From Trissonchulus latispiculum (taxonomy: Eukaryota > Nematoda > Enoplea > Enoplida > Ironidae): a DNA stretch of 64,000 nt. Position 1 is the stretch's first letter. The number at the start of each line of letters is the position of its first letter. Made by a program: the position numbers and the translations under genes. Below are positions 13,001 to 24,295 of the stretch, one piece after another. Where the stretch lies: NCBI GenBank assembly GCA_030248195.1, contig JASAND010015579.1, forward strand, positions 1-64,000, read 5' to 3'. Below the pieces are notes generated by a model, which was not told where the DNA came from, made no database searches, and worked only from the letters and a program-made list of their open reading frames with translations.

Positions 13001-16000
13001 TAAGTTCTCTTTGGGCCTATTTCTTTAAAGATTAAAATGGTCGGATTAAACGGATTAAAAATCAGCCGGATTAAAATTGTAACAGCTGTTTCTTTAATGG
13101 TGGATTAAACAGATTAAACGGATTAAAATTAACTCGTTTAATCCGACCATTTTTAATCCTCGGATTAAACGAGTCAAGTTTAATCCGTTTAATCTGCCAT
13201 TAAAGAAACAGCGATTAAAATTTTTAATCCGCCAACTTTTAATCCGTTTAATCCGCGTAGCTGCACGAGGATTAAAAACTAGTTGAAAATGCAGGCGACA
13301 GATTAAACGGATTAAAATTAATCTTTAAAGAAACAGCAATTAAGCAGGTCGGATTAAAATTAACTCGTTGATTTTTTTAATCCGAAGTTTGAATAAAGAA
13401 ACAGGATTAGATTAAAATTTTAATCCTAGGTGCATTAAAGAAATACGATTAAATTTAATCCGTTTAACTCGTTTAACTCGCTGGATTAAATTTTAATCCG
13501 TTTAATCCGAGGTGCTATTTCCTTAATGCGGATTAATTTTAATCTAATCCGTTTAATCTGTAAAGAAATAGGGCCTTTAAGTATTAAACACTCCATAGTT
13601 ATCAAATAAAGCTGCGTAGTTTGGACTTCGTGACAACTTTGAAAGTGCGTTCATAGTCGTGAACGCATAGAGACGTGCGTAGACGTGCTTCGACGCCTCA
13701 GATTGTAACATGTCGGACGTTTTAGCCGTTTAAGATCAATTTGTAACATATTCATGCTCACGAACACTTAATGCAGACGCTTACACTACAAGCGCGTCTG
13801 CTTGCGACTGGAACTATGAAATCAGCGTGACTGATGCACTGCCTTTCCTAATGTTGGATGATTGTGTACATCGTTCACTATATATGCACAGCTCAACAAT
13901 GGTTTACCAACTCCTCAGTATGACATTGTGCAAAATTTTATAAAAAAATCCCTTTTGTGTAGGGTGGCTGTTTCCCTTGGCAGCCAGCTGTTTTTGAGCT
14001 ATTCATAGTGTAGTGTCTGTTTTAGTCTGCGTTTTCCCCTCTTATAGGATTTGACACAAACTGCGGACGCAAATCCACGTCTACAGGAACTGACTGGTCT
14101 TCGTGATAAGCGAGTTCTGGCCGTTCATACGGTCACTGATGGAATCTTCATCTACCAGCTTTCTGCGGATAGCAGTGCAGCTTCGCTGATTCTCAGATTT
14201 CCGAAGGTTGGTGTGTTGACCGGGTTGCATTTCTTCCTAAAAGACTTCAGAGCAGACTAAATCTTGTTAACTTAGCACGTAAAGATACGGCTGGTGAGCA
14301 TACGCAAATGTACGATCATTATTTTGCTGGCATTGTTTGTACTTATTATCTGGGAAGAAAAGTTCAGTCCAGTTTTTTTGCAAAGTGTAATAATCAACAA
14401 CTCGACACAGCCAAGAACTTTTGCGCTTCCTACGAAACTCTTATCTCTTATGTATATACTCTTTACTTAACGCTATCGTGTGCTAACGAGTCACCCTGTG
14501 TTTGAGTTTTCTGAGCCTGGGCTTATTCTACTGGGGTTGCCCCCCATAAACACCCTTCCCCCCAAAGTAGTCCCCCCAATCTTCCCCCCCCCCCCCAAAA
14601 GTGGGTGCCCCTTTTGGTATCAACGTTTGTCCTGAAAAAATCGCTCAGAAGGCTAAATTTTCAAAACTTTTCCGGCTTCGCCGTTTAGAATTTTGGGTCG
14701 GTTTTTGCCTATTTAAGCACTAAATTCGCTTACTTTTGACCATTACTATAAAAATTGCGCAATTTTAGCATGTTTTTAGAAACATTTTCGCCCTCCGTCC
14801 CCCCCCCCCCCCCCCAAATGACTCGTCCCCCCCGAGGACCCCCCCCCCCTCCAAGAAAAATTCCCTAGAATTAGCCCAGTGAGCTGTTGCTGTATATATA
14901 TAGAAGTTGTGATAAAGTGGTGGATGACATACGTACTTCATCTCCAGCACATTTCAGGGTGATATTGTGTCGTCTGGTGCTGACTATCTGATCGGGGTGA
15001 ACCGGGTTGCTGAGGACCAGTATGAGGTCCGCTGGTATGACAGTGTCAACTGGAAGGAGCAGCAAACCCTCGCCTCCAAGTTCACATTTACTGTGGCTCC
15101 CCCGGCTCAGGTACAATACCTATTTAGTTGGATTTTCTAATCTACCTACTTTTTTGAACTATAGGACTATATATATCTTGGTAATTGATGAGATGAAATA
15201 TGTACGTTTCGGTGTGATGTTAGGTTTTAGTTTGACAAACTGTCTATACGCACACGTCGTCCTGTATTACATTTTATATCTAGTCTTCTACTGATTTAAA
15301 GGCTGCGCCCTTTGGCTCGGTCCGTGGTTTTTTATGAAACTGCCAGGTGAATTTGTAGTGCATTCGCCGTGAATTTTTATTATTGTAAAACTGTATGTAG
15401 TTGCAAGAGTACATAATATAAGAGTATGACAACTGGCAAGCTCTCTGTTGTCAGCTCTAGGTACATGCTATGTTCGCTAACGGCTGACCCCCCCCCCCCC
15501 ACAAACGTGTATGCTCACTTCAAAGAAATTAGCACGCTATCTTTGCGTTTTGAAGCTCGAAGCAGACACAAATTGGACGCACGCAGGCGTTGTGTTTTCG
15601 AGCTTCAACACGTAAAGATACGGCGAGTACTGGGTACACATTTGTGGGGGGGTGTCACTAGGTACACGTTTGTGGGGGGGGGTCAGCCGTTAGCGTGCAG
15701 AGCATGTACCTTGAGCTGATAACAGACAGCCTGCCAGATGTCACACTCTTATCTATTATGTACTCTTGGTAGTTGTAACTGTACCTTCAGGTGTTTCCAT
15801 TGGTGCACAGTAAGCGCGCTGATACCATCAGCTATAAGCTTCTAATCGTTGGTGCTGACGACTCCTTGCTACTGAATCAGCAATCGTGTAGGTTAAACTC
15901 TTAGCAGTATAGTAATTGTTAATTTAATTATAATTTATACTTTAAAATAATTTACATGTACACAATGACTGAAGTGTCATAAGAGAATGAAGTAAACGCA

Positions 16001-19000
16001 ATCTAACAGCCAGATTCGTGAAGGTTAATAAGAAGCCACTAGCGTAGATACGGGGGGGCCGGAGGGGAGGCTATCGCACCGCGCCCCCCGAAATGGTTTT
16101 GCCCCCCTGAAAAAAATTGGCCAGAAGAAAAATTTTAAGCCCGCAGTGCATTTATACTTCATTGAAAATTTTTGACGCCTTCGGCGCCACTTCATTATTA
16201 GCATATACGATATATAATTAAACCCTTATATACTAGTTTACTTAATTTACTTTGCTCTGCCAGCTTTGTAGTTTCATAAACTGCATTACTGCAAAAATGA
16301 CTGTTTTAAATGGTGGATACTGGATATGTGCTGCTTGGAATACCCTGTTCATAATGGGAGCATCCAGTCTGAGTTTTTGTACGAGACTATAGAATTGGAA
16401 AATATATAGCAAATTAAACTACAAAATTTGGTTTGGGAATTGATAATATACAATGCAAAGAAGTCAATGTTTCAATAGCGTTCTAATGGCAAAATTGAAA
16501 AATTTTCGCAACTTCTGGGAGGTTTTAGCATGGGTTGTTTTTACCTTTTTGGATTTTAGCATGTCGCTTTCGGCTACAATAAATTTAAGCTAAGAAACTT
16601 ATAAAAATTTTGTAAGTAGTGTTTATACAATTGTTGAGCAAAAAAATATTTACCCCCCCCCCCAGACCGCACCCCCCCTCCTGAAAATTTTTTGTATCTA
16701 CGCTACTGTAAGAAGCCTTAAAAGAAATAATGAAATACGCAAAAACCTATTTATATTTGCTTATTGCTATCTCTTCTCCTTCCTTTAGCTCATCCCCTGT
16801 GGAACAGAGAAGAAGCATTGGCCAAAGTGGTCTCCGTGAAAATGCTGGATTTGCCGCTGTCCGAAGCACAGGCCAACATTGAGCGGGAATTTCAGACAGT
16901 TGATGGTAAGGTGCCCCTACCCCCACCACCCTTTTGCTTTTTCTTCCGTTTTTCTTTGGTTCCCGCCGCAGCCAGCACTTGCTCTGTATACAATGTTTGA
17001 ACTTTTCCTGACTTTTTTTACCGAGTTCCTAACAAAAGGAAATGACTTGAAAGTTGTTCGCTGCCGTAAGCCCGGGAAAAAAATCGATCCTACTCTATTG
17101 AGATCTAAACCTGCCATCTTTTTCGAATATTCTGGTGCTCTGCAGCAAGCTCCTCTGTTTGTTTGTTTGTTTGTTTGTTTCTGCCAGCCCTGCTCTTCGT
17201 TTTTCAGACTCCATCCTATCCATGTTCAAGCGTCGCCTACAGACCCAGATCTTGCAGTTGCAGAAAGCCTTTCTGCAAACGGCGGACGATCTATTTCGTC
17301 TGGTCGGCATCCTGAAAGAGCTCCGGCACAGTCCACGTGACTTCAACCGGCTGGTCAGTCAGTCCGGGCAGAGCCGGGCCCATATCCTGGAGAGGGACTA
17401 TTTCAATCTCTATAAGATTATTGTGACTGTGACGACGGCTAAAACGGTAAAGAACTGATTTATTTACGTGTATTGCATTGTATTTTTAGAGTAGTGATGT
17501 TTGGTTTTTGTACTGCGTACTTTACGTATGTGTTGTGTATTTTAATTAAATAAATTTCTATTAGGCTGCTGGAATTTCTTTCGGTGAGAGGTGCTGGCCA
17601 GTATATGGAGGGAGCTAATGGAGCTAATTTTGGAGAAAGATGAGACAAGATGTTATGATAAGCTGATTAAAAATTGCTGGATATTTTATCAACAGGATTA
17701 TTTTGCCCAACACTAAAACTTTTCTTAAAACACAAGAAAAATATTAAGAATATTTTTCTGTGTGCTATTTAATATTTTATTTATTTTTCTGTTAATTTAG
17801 ATTTATGGCCTGGACAACCATCGCGGCGGTGTGGTATGGAAACTGTTCATCCCAGAGATGGAGCCGTTTGTGGTCAATGGGCATCCCACTCTGCCCCTCT
17901 TTGTGCTGCGAACCACAGCACACTATCCACACTCGGCTGTCTGTGCTGTCGTGGCCAAACTGGTACAGTGCACTGAGCTTATTCTGGAGATTTATTTTCT
18001 TTAGGGCTCGCCCTGTTTGGCCTCCCCCCTCTCAAATGTCAGCGGAGCATCGAATTTGGGGGTGGGGGTGGGGGTAAACTTTTTACAAAAAAGGATGCTT
18101 AGAATTGTGCTGTTTAAGGATTTTTGGTCAAGGATCACCTTTTTTGGCGCTAAAACTTGATTTTTGAGAACTTTTAAGCATAGCAGTGTATGTGGAAATA
18201 GGCAATTTATACAGCAGTTTTCTTATTTTTGGCCCATTTTATCCCCCCATTTTCAGCCTCCCCCCCACGAGTGGGAGGGCGTCCCCCCACTCTCCCCCCC
18301 CCCACTTATTTTTGCCTGAAATAAACCCAAATGTAGACTGTAAAATTTGGTTTTTATCGCAAAATCTAGGCTGGTCTCTAGTGTCGCAATGTTGCAAAAA
18401 AGAAAAATTGAATAGATTTTGAAAATTTGGCTGTCTAAGAGAATTTTTAGAGAACAATTTGCTTCAAAACGGGGAATCATCTAGTCTAGTTTTGGGAGAA
18501 AAAATTTTGGGACGGGGGAGGTCGTTTATAGGAGGATAGCCCAATCACTAGAATAAGCCCAATATGCTACAAATCTCACTATTTTTGGATTTTATTTGGA
18601 TTTTATCGCAAAATACATAAAGCTGTTTTAGTGAACAAAAGTTTTAAAAATCTGAGTGAATCTTTTCGCCGAATCCGGGAAACTTTTTTTTAGAAATTTT
18701 TCTGTCTGAGTAATCTCTTCCCTCTAGAAAAGGACCAGTAAATTATCAATGGCGTCCGTTTTCTCTTATAAACTGTAAGTCTGTGCAATATTTTTTGCTA
18801 TTATGCTGGCTGTCGTGTTTAGGCGGGCTCGTCTACGGGCGGTGTTATCGTTCTGTTTGATCCCATTTCGGGTACCGTTATTGATAAGAAGATTCTTCCG
18901 TTTGCCGTCAAGCAGGCTTTCCTGGTTCCCTCGGCGGATGAAACTGGCCTACATGGAGTGGCCGTTATGTCCCAACAGAACGAGGTATCTCGGTAATTTT

Positions 19001-22000
19001 TTCATGGGATACAAATTCTCACTGTCTAGCTCAGGCATGTGCAGGAGGGGAGTTTGGGGGGGCGTGGACCGTCGACGAAAATCAGGATTTTTTCGGGTTT
19101 TTTGGCAAAAAACGGAGGAAACCAGATTAGGGTGGGGGGTGAGCTCCTGGTCTGTGGGAGGGTGACCCCCCAAGCACATACGGTAGCTAGCTGTATTTTA
19201 CAATACACTACAATACTGTTTACATTCACAATTTCAGCGTATCGTATTGTAGGTGTATTTTGTGATTTAAATATTAAGTAAAAAATTACAAAGAACGCAT
19301 TAAATAATTTCCTAGGTGTGTTTTAGCCTTTTCTCGTGAGTTAAAGTTAACTCGTTTAACCCAACACTTTAACGTTTAGGTAATACTAACGAACTGCTTA
19401 ACCCTGTTAGCCCTGTGCCCTAAAAGCGTTTAGTAAGTTACAATCTGCGACAAAATATGTTTTGTACTATACTGCGCATGGAAGTATTTAATTCGCGTTT
19501 GCTGTAGGTAACAGTGTATCCAGAATCGGCCATCAGTGAACTGCGTCAGCATGACAATTTCTATGTCTTCTCTGCCAATGCCAGCTCTGGCGTTCTGGAG
19601 GGACGTCATGTGGTGGCTGACCCTGGGATGCAGGTTTGTTGCTGGAATTTTTTGTTAATTTTTTGCTCTTTTTGCGATTTTGGGATTTACGATTTTGGGC
19701 TAAAATTTTTGTAGCAGACAAACCTGCCCCCCCTTGAATTTACTGCCCTCCCAAAGTTCCCCACTTCCATAAACTTTGGCCTAGGAAGAACCAGGTGTCC
19801 GGGAAATAAGTTTCAGTAGTTCGTGTAAGCAAAGTTTCTCCATTAAAATTTGAATCCTTATCCTTTTTCGTAATAAATTTTAAGCTTCCAATTCAGTTGG
19901 AATTTTTTGTTACCAACAAATACTTCTGGGCTTATTCTAGTGGGGGGGGGTGGGGGGGGGCCCCCCCATAAACACCCTTCCCCCCCCAAAAATCGTTCCC
20001 CCCCCAAAAATCGCCCCCCCCCACAAAAAGTGGGTGCCCCTTTTGGTACCAACTTTTGCCCTGAAAAAATCGCTCAGAAGGCCAAATTTTCAAAAATTTT
20101 CCGGCTTCGCCGGAGATTTTTACTCAATTTTTGCCCTTTTCAACACTAAATCTGCTTATTTTTGCTATGAAAATCAACTTTTATAGTATATGCCAGAAAA
20201 ATAGCGCTATTTTTAGCATATTTTTCGAAAAATTTTCGCCCCCCCCCCCCAAAAATTCCTTGCCCCTCGGACCTTTGGGGGGGGCCCCCCCCAAGAAGCC
20301 CCCCCCCCAAGAAAAAATCCCTAGAATAAGCCCAGTACTTGGTACCGCCACCCCCCCTACACCGGCCAGCTATATTTTGTCTTCCTTTTTGTCTTGTTTT
20401 GAATGACGGTCTTTTATAATTGATGGGGGCATTTTTTGCAGATTAAGACAAGACTGGCCTGGTCTACGGATCTGTCCATTGGCGACGGTGGTCAGATTAC
20501 CAATGTTAAGGTCAAACGGCTCTCGGGTGCGTAATCTGTGTACGCTGTTTAGTAGTTTTCACTTACATAATTCGTAGCCAATTTTATCTAGCATTGTGTA
20601 GGTAGGTATAGGTACACGATAGGCTAGGACTGCCGTTTGGCGGGAATTTAGGTCCAGTTTTGAAACTGCCTGCCTAGCATACCCCACTCCAGAACTTCTG
20701 CAGGCCTAAATTAATTCTTTTGTATGCCTGTGAATAAAGCTTAAATTTTTCTGTCATTCTTTTTTCCTTTTTCTTTTTGTAGATTATGTACAGTATGTGC
20801 TGTGTATGTATGTATGTGTGTATGCATTGTAGAGCATGTGCATTCGCAGGGTCGTGTGCTGGGCGATCGAAGTGTCCTCTACAAATACATTAATCCTAAT
20901 CTGGTGGCTATCAGTGTCGTGGGCTTGGACATGGGCGGAAAGAGTAAGAGAGCTGTTTGGGGAAAAATTGTCTTTTTTGTGGTGATAAAAGTAACTTGTG
21001 CTTCTTCTGCTTTTGATAGTGACGTAGTCTTGTGATAATACTTTACTACTATGTAGCAGATCTTGGTTTGAAACCTATTCTGTGGGATTCTATGATGCAA
21101 GATAACCCCCGAATTTACGTATATGTCAGAGCTAATTGCTCACTTGCTAATGCTTAAGGCTTTTTAACGTATAAAAACTGTAAACGTACAACATAATATT
21201 TGTTATCGTCTCTGTTTATAGACTGGTTACATAATAATGACAGATGACTAAAAATAATCGATCCCTTTCAATTTTTGATGAATTTTTTCTATATCAGTAA
21301 TATCATGTCCTGCCCCTCTGTTTTTCAGAGTATGTCTCAGTCTATCTGCTGGACGCCGTGACAGGAGCCATCGTTTTCACGGCCAGTCACAAACGTGCCG
21401 CCGGACCCGTGCATTTGGTTCATTCCGAAAACTGGGTTGTGGTCAGTATCTGTGTTTAGAAAATGCCTTCGTAAATGAAGAACACTATTTTCAGTGGCCG
21501 TCTAGCTGAATGGTTAAGGCGGGTGGACTTCAGATCGGAAGGTCCGAGGTTCGATCTCCACCTTAGCCATAATGACGCTACATTGTTTCCTTGAGCAAGA
21601 AACTTAGGCTATAGCTAGCTCCGCCGGTCGGATGAGGCGTAAAATTGGTGGGCCCGTGTACTGTCTTGCTGGGGACAGGCACGCTAAAGAACCCTAATCC
21701 GCTTATCGATAAGAGTAGGGCGCTGAGCTCCCGGCGGAAAGGCACCCCCTCCCTTGGGATCAACCAGTACCCTGCAACGTGTCCGCCTACCCCCTGCGAA
21801 GGGGTGCTATGTGAACCAGAGTCACGCACTCAAAAATGGACACACCCCCGGGTTTTCTTCTGATCCCACCCTTCTGCGCTAGGGGCTTGGAGCGTTGAAA
21901 CACGCTGTGCTCCACTGCTATACGCATGAGCACTTAAAGGAGGTTAGATAACCCTGAGCCGAAAGGCCACACGACGGGCTCCCTCCAGCCTCCCACTGTG

Positions 22001-23911
22001 GGACGGCATCCAGGCGACATAGCGAGGGTCATACTAGATATGACTGATGGGAAGAAGCAAAGGTGGCAACACCAATCTATGCCTAGTGAGATTCCCGAAC
22101 AGAGAGAGAGAACACTATTTTCATGCAATGCAATAAATTGGTTAAGGGGGGGGTCGTTTGTGCGATCCTCATAGTTTTGTTGGTTACTTTACTCTTTACT
22201 CAGTAAGCTTTTCCCATTCGAAAGCTTGACAAAAACATGACACCCACCGAATCAAAATCAAATCCTGTCACGTCCTTGAATTTTGTAATAATTTGTGTTT
22301 TTCTTATCATTTTTTGCCTTCTTTTCTGTCTGTCTGTTTCAGTATTCCTACTGGAATGAGAAGGCCCGCCGGACAGAGCTGGCCAGCCTAGAGCTCTACG
22401 AGGGCATTCAGCAATCGGACTCGGCCCGATTCAGTTCCTTTGCCCCGCCCCAGGACCCGATTGTGATGCGTCAGGCCTACGTCTTCCCGCAGGGCGTCTG
22501 TGCCCTGGGCGTCACTGACACTGAGAAGGGTATCACTGCCCGACATGTCCTGGGTGAGTACTGAGGAACTGACTTGACTGGACCTTTTTCCTTTTCTTTT
22601 CTTTTTTCTTTCACCATAATTGAATTGGTGTTACTACTCATGTTGGGTTTTTTAGGTAAGGCTGTTACGGTATCTACGTATAATTGCATAATATGTACAC
22701 AGCCGTCCAGTGTTTACGTTTGTGTTTTACTGTCGTATAAATTTGTATGCATAGTGTACATATACGTATGCTGTGATCAATGCGAGATTTTTTTGCAAAA
22801 TCCTGCCTAAATTTGTACCTTGTTTTTTGTAATTGTAATAGAAAATTGTTTTAATCACGTACCCTAATTTTTGGTTTTTTTACTGCTGTTGTAGTTTGTG
22901 GTTAACTTGTTTCTGTTTTAGTGGGAATGCCATTTGGTGGTGTGCTACAGTTGCCGAGAATGTTTCTGGATCCTCGCAGAGTCCTTCTTCCCACCCCTGA
23001 GCAGAGGTATTCCGCCTACGTATTTAAAATTTTTATAATCTTTCTTTCCTAAATTTTAACTCCTAACAGAGGCTCTGCCCCCCCCTCCCTACCATGAATA
23101 TATAGTTGATATTCTACATATTTCTTTTATTTTAATTGCCTGGGTCTGTCATGAATTATTGATTTTCTCCTGTTTTTTTAATTTTTTTCTGTGTGTTTAT
23201 GCGGTTGGTGTTACATTGATTTTTTCCTGTTTTCTACATATTTTCACTATAATATTATGTCTATATGGCTTTGACTTTTGTTTTTTCTGTTCAGGGAGGA
23301 AGGTTTGATACCCTACATCCCGGAGCTGCCAGTGGCCACGGAGCATATCATAAATTATAATCAGACCTTGGCCAACATTCGGGCTATCTATACGACAGCC
23401 TCCGGGTTGGAGTCAACCTCCCTGGTGTTTGTTTATGGATTAGGTAAGTAAGCCTGTTTCTTTGTGTGTGAAACGATTGAAATACGTATTGGTGAAAATA
23501 ATAAGAGATTTACCTAATTATCCAGAATTGTTTAACTGCTGTTATGGCTTGTGAGTGAGGAAATATGTGAATTTTGTGTGCTATACGCTCTGTGTTAAGG
23601 TTAATGTTAGTGCTCTTTTAATAGAGCGCGTGGATATAATTAGTTTACTTTATATATTACTGTGAGAATTTACACTCTGCTTTCACTGCGTTTAAATTTT
23701 ATTGCGGATGTTTCGAATGTAACTGTTATTCAATATTTTGTATTTTTCAGATTTATTCTATACCCGTATAACGCCGTCGGGTACCTTTGATGTGTTGAAG
23801 GAGGATTTTGATCATTACTTTATCGCAGCTGTTCTCGCCGGTTTGCTACTGACGTCCATGATTTCAAAGAAGATTGCTCGAGTTAGAGACTTGAAACAGG
23901 CCTGGAGATAG
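7097..23911 (+). CDS. EMC1: ER membrane protein complex subunit 1 (EMC1), 22 exons, 960 aa
   Basis: EMC1 is the large lumenal/transmembrane scaffold of the EMC insertase, which places tail-anchored and multi-pass proteins into the ER membrane. Exons, all GT-AG and in phase: 7097-7173, 8006-8136, 8802-8867, 10840-10936, 11509-11625, 12030-12191, 12804-12906, 14048-14206, 14958-15110, 15791-15887, 16789-16905, 17208-17446, 17801-17962, 18823-18984, 19508-19633, 20442-20526, 20833-20943, 21329-21441, 22343-22553, 22922-23006, 23295-23443, 23751-23911. They sum to 2883 nt (960 aa plus stop; human EMC1 is 993 aa). Residues 1-15 form a signal peptide, followed by [10 protein letters not shown] as in animal EMC1. 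A PQQ/beta-propeller-like lumenal region follows. The conserved C-terminal domain carries [31 protein letters not shown] and NYNQT. A single transmembrane segment (about 925-943) precedes a short basic tail ending AWR. Exon borders were chosen by phase and family similarity. The least certain is exon 10's donor (15887|gtaggt), with tc|gtgtag as an alternative. Confidence 0.97.
7285..7610 (+). mobile_element. tRNA-derived SINE with (TTACC)n tail, EMC1 intron 1
   Basis: The head contains a pol III A box (TGGCCCGAGTGG) and B box (GGTTCGATCCC), as in Ser/Leu tRNAs. The tail is ttaccttaccttacc. A perfect 11-bp TSD, TCTCTTGTACT, lies at 7274-7284 and 7611-7621. The head lacks a foldable acceptor stem, so it is a SINE and not a tRNA gene. 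Confidence 0.85.
7640..7952 (-). mobile_element. Second copy of the same SINE, inverted
   Basis: On the minus strand this is the same head (gtcgggacggctgagtcgtc..., B box GGTTCGATCCC) and the same ttacc tail. It lies 30 bp from the plus-strand copy, so intron 1 of EMC1 can fold into a tail-to-tail hairpin of about 300 bp. No clean TSD was found. Confidence 0.8.
8989..10030. mobile_element. Non-autonomous hAT element, EMC1 intron 3
   Basis: The ends are CAGTGGCGTAGATAGG and, inverted, CATAGGCGTAGATAAGG. The perfect 8-bp TSD GTTGTACG lies at 8981-8988 and 10031-10038. At 1042 bp it holds no transposase frame. Confidence 0.88.
10085..10473. mobile_element. Non-autonomous hAT element, second in EMC1 intron 3
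   Basis: The ends are CACTGGCGGATCCAGG and, inverted, CAGGGGCGGATCCAGG. The perfect 8-bp TSD GATCAGAT lies at 10077-10084 and 10474-10481. It sits only 46 bp beyond the TSD of the preceding hAT element but has different internal sequence. Confidence 0.88.
11240..11422. mobile_element. Short hAT-like MITE, EMC1 intron 4
   Basis: The ends CAGGGACGTATCCAGG and CCTGAATACGTCCCTAG are inverted. The flanks ggtatata and ggtatacg look like a decayed 8-bp duplication. The interior is G/C-rich and non-coding. Confidence 0.6.
12240..12312 (+). repeat. tRNA-like (SINE head) sequence, EMC1 intron 6
   Basis: This has a TTGGCCGAGTGGTTAAG A box and a GGTTCGAGGTTCCC B box, about the spacing of a Leu/Ser tRNA. 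No acceptor-stem pairing is apparent and unrelated sequence follows. It is most likely a SINE head or tRNA pseudogene. Confidence 0.5.
13013..13575. mobile_element. MITE with GGGCC...TATTTCTTTA ends and ggattaaa arrays, EMC1 intron 7
   Basis: The left end GGGCCTATTTCTTTA and the right end TAAAGAAATAGGGCC are nearly inverted, and ttt flanks both sides. The interior is almost entirely gga-ttaaac/gtttaatcc motifs in both orientations, making it highly self-complementary. It is probably PIF/Harbinger-like, by resemblance to the 45878 element. Confidence 0.7.
14517..14879. mobile_element. DNA-transposon-like element, CTGGGCTTATTCTAG family, EMC1 intron 8
   Basis: TIRs are CTGGGCTTATTCTAC and CTAGAATTAGCCCAG, with a perfect 5-bp TSD TGAGC at 14512-14516 and 14880-14884. 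The interior is homologous to the 19926 element (shared gcccttttggtaccaac and gctcagaaggccaaattttc type strings). Confidence 0.82.
15404..15768. mobile_element. 7-bp-TSD MITE (CAAGAGTACATAAT family), EMC1 intron 9
   Basis: TIRs CAAGAGTACATAAT and ATTATGTACTCTTG bound it, and the perfect 7-bp TSD GTAGTTG lies at 15397-15403 and 15769-15775. The 365-bp body is largely palindromic. The right TSD ends 15 bp before the first base of EMC1 exon 10 (15791). Confidence 0.9.
16037..16708. mobile_element. Non-autonomous hAT element, EMC1 intron 10
   Basis: The ends are CACTAGCGTAGATAC and, inverted, CAGTAGCGTAGATAC. The perfect 8-bp TSD TAAGAAGC lies at 16029-16036 and 16709-16716. The terminal sequence is close to the 8989 element. 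Confidence 0.88.
19926..20335. mobile_element. DNA-transposon-like element, CTGGGCTTATTCTAG family, EMC1 intron 15
   Basis: The 15-bp TIRs CTGGGCTTATTCTAG and CTAGAATAAGCCCAG are perfect. The 5-bp TSD TACTT lies at 19921-19925 and 20336-20340. Decayed relatives end in ctagaatmagcccag near 8745-8759, 18547-18561 and 31818-31832. Confidence 0.85.
21494..22108 (+). mobile_element. tRNA-derived SINE, 615 bp, EMC1 intron 18
   Basis: The tRNA-like head (GTGGCCGTCTAGCTGAATGG A box, GGTTCGATC B box) is followed by a body of about 500 bp and a (GA)n tail. The perfect 15-bp TSD AGAACACTATTTTCA lies at 21479-21493 and 22109-22123, typical of LINE-driven insertion. The body includes ccttgagcaagaaactta, resembling a motif common in SINE bodies. 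Confidence 0.88.
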
Positions 23912-24295
23912 CAGCCGCTCCTCTTCTTTTTCTAGTCATTGTTATTTTATTATTGTGTAATTGTTTGGTTGTTTGTACTATGTCGGTTGTTTCAGTAAAT
24001 GTACTGTTGTACTTTTATTTCTAGGGCTGTCAATAGGGTTAGGAAAAGGATTTCTGCTTTGAGTTTGGATTAAGAACTAATTTTAATTGCATAATCAACG
24101 ATTGTGGGATATTTGTACTGTAGAACCTCCTTAGCTGCTTACGTTGTTAATATCGCGCTGAAATTAGCTAATGTGCAAAACATTGAACAAGCTACATAAG
24201 CCAGTGTGGTTTCCAGTAAATGGTCCAGTGTTTTGTACAGCGTCACATCTCGATCGCAGACAGATGTAGATATTGTGAGGTCTCGGTGGAGTTAA

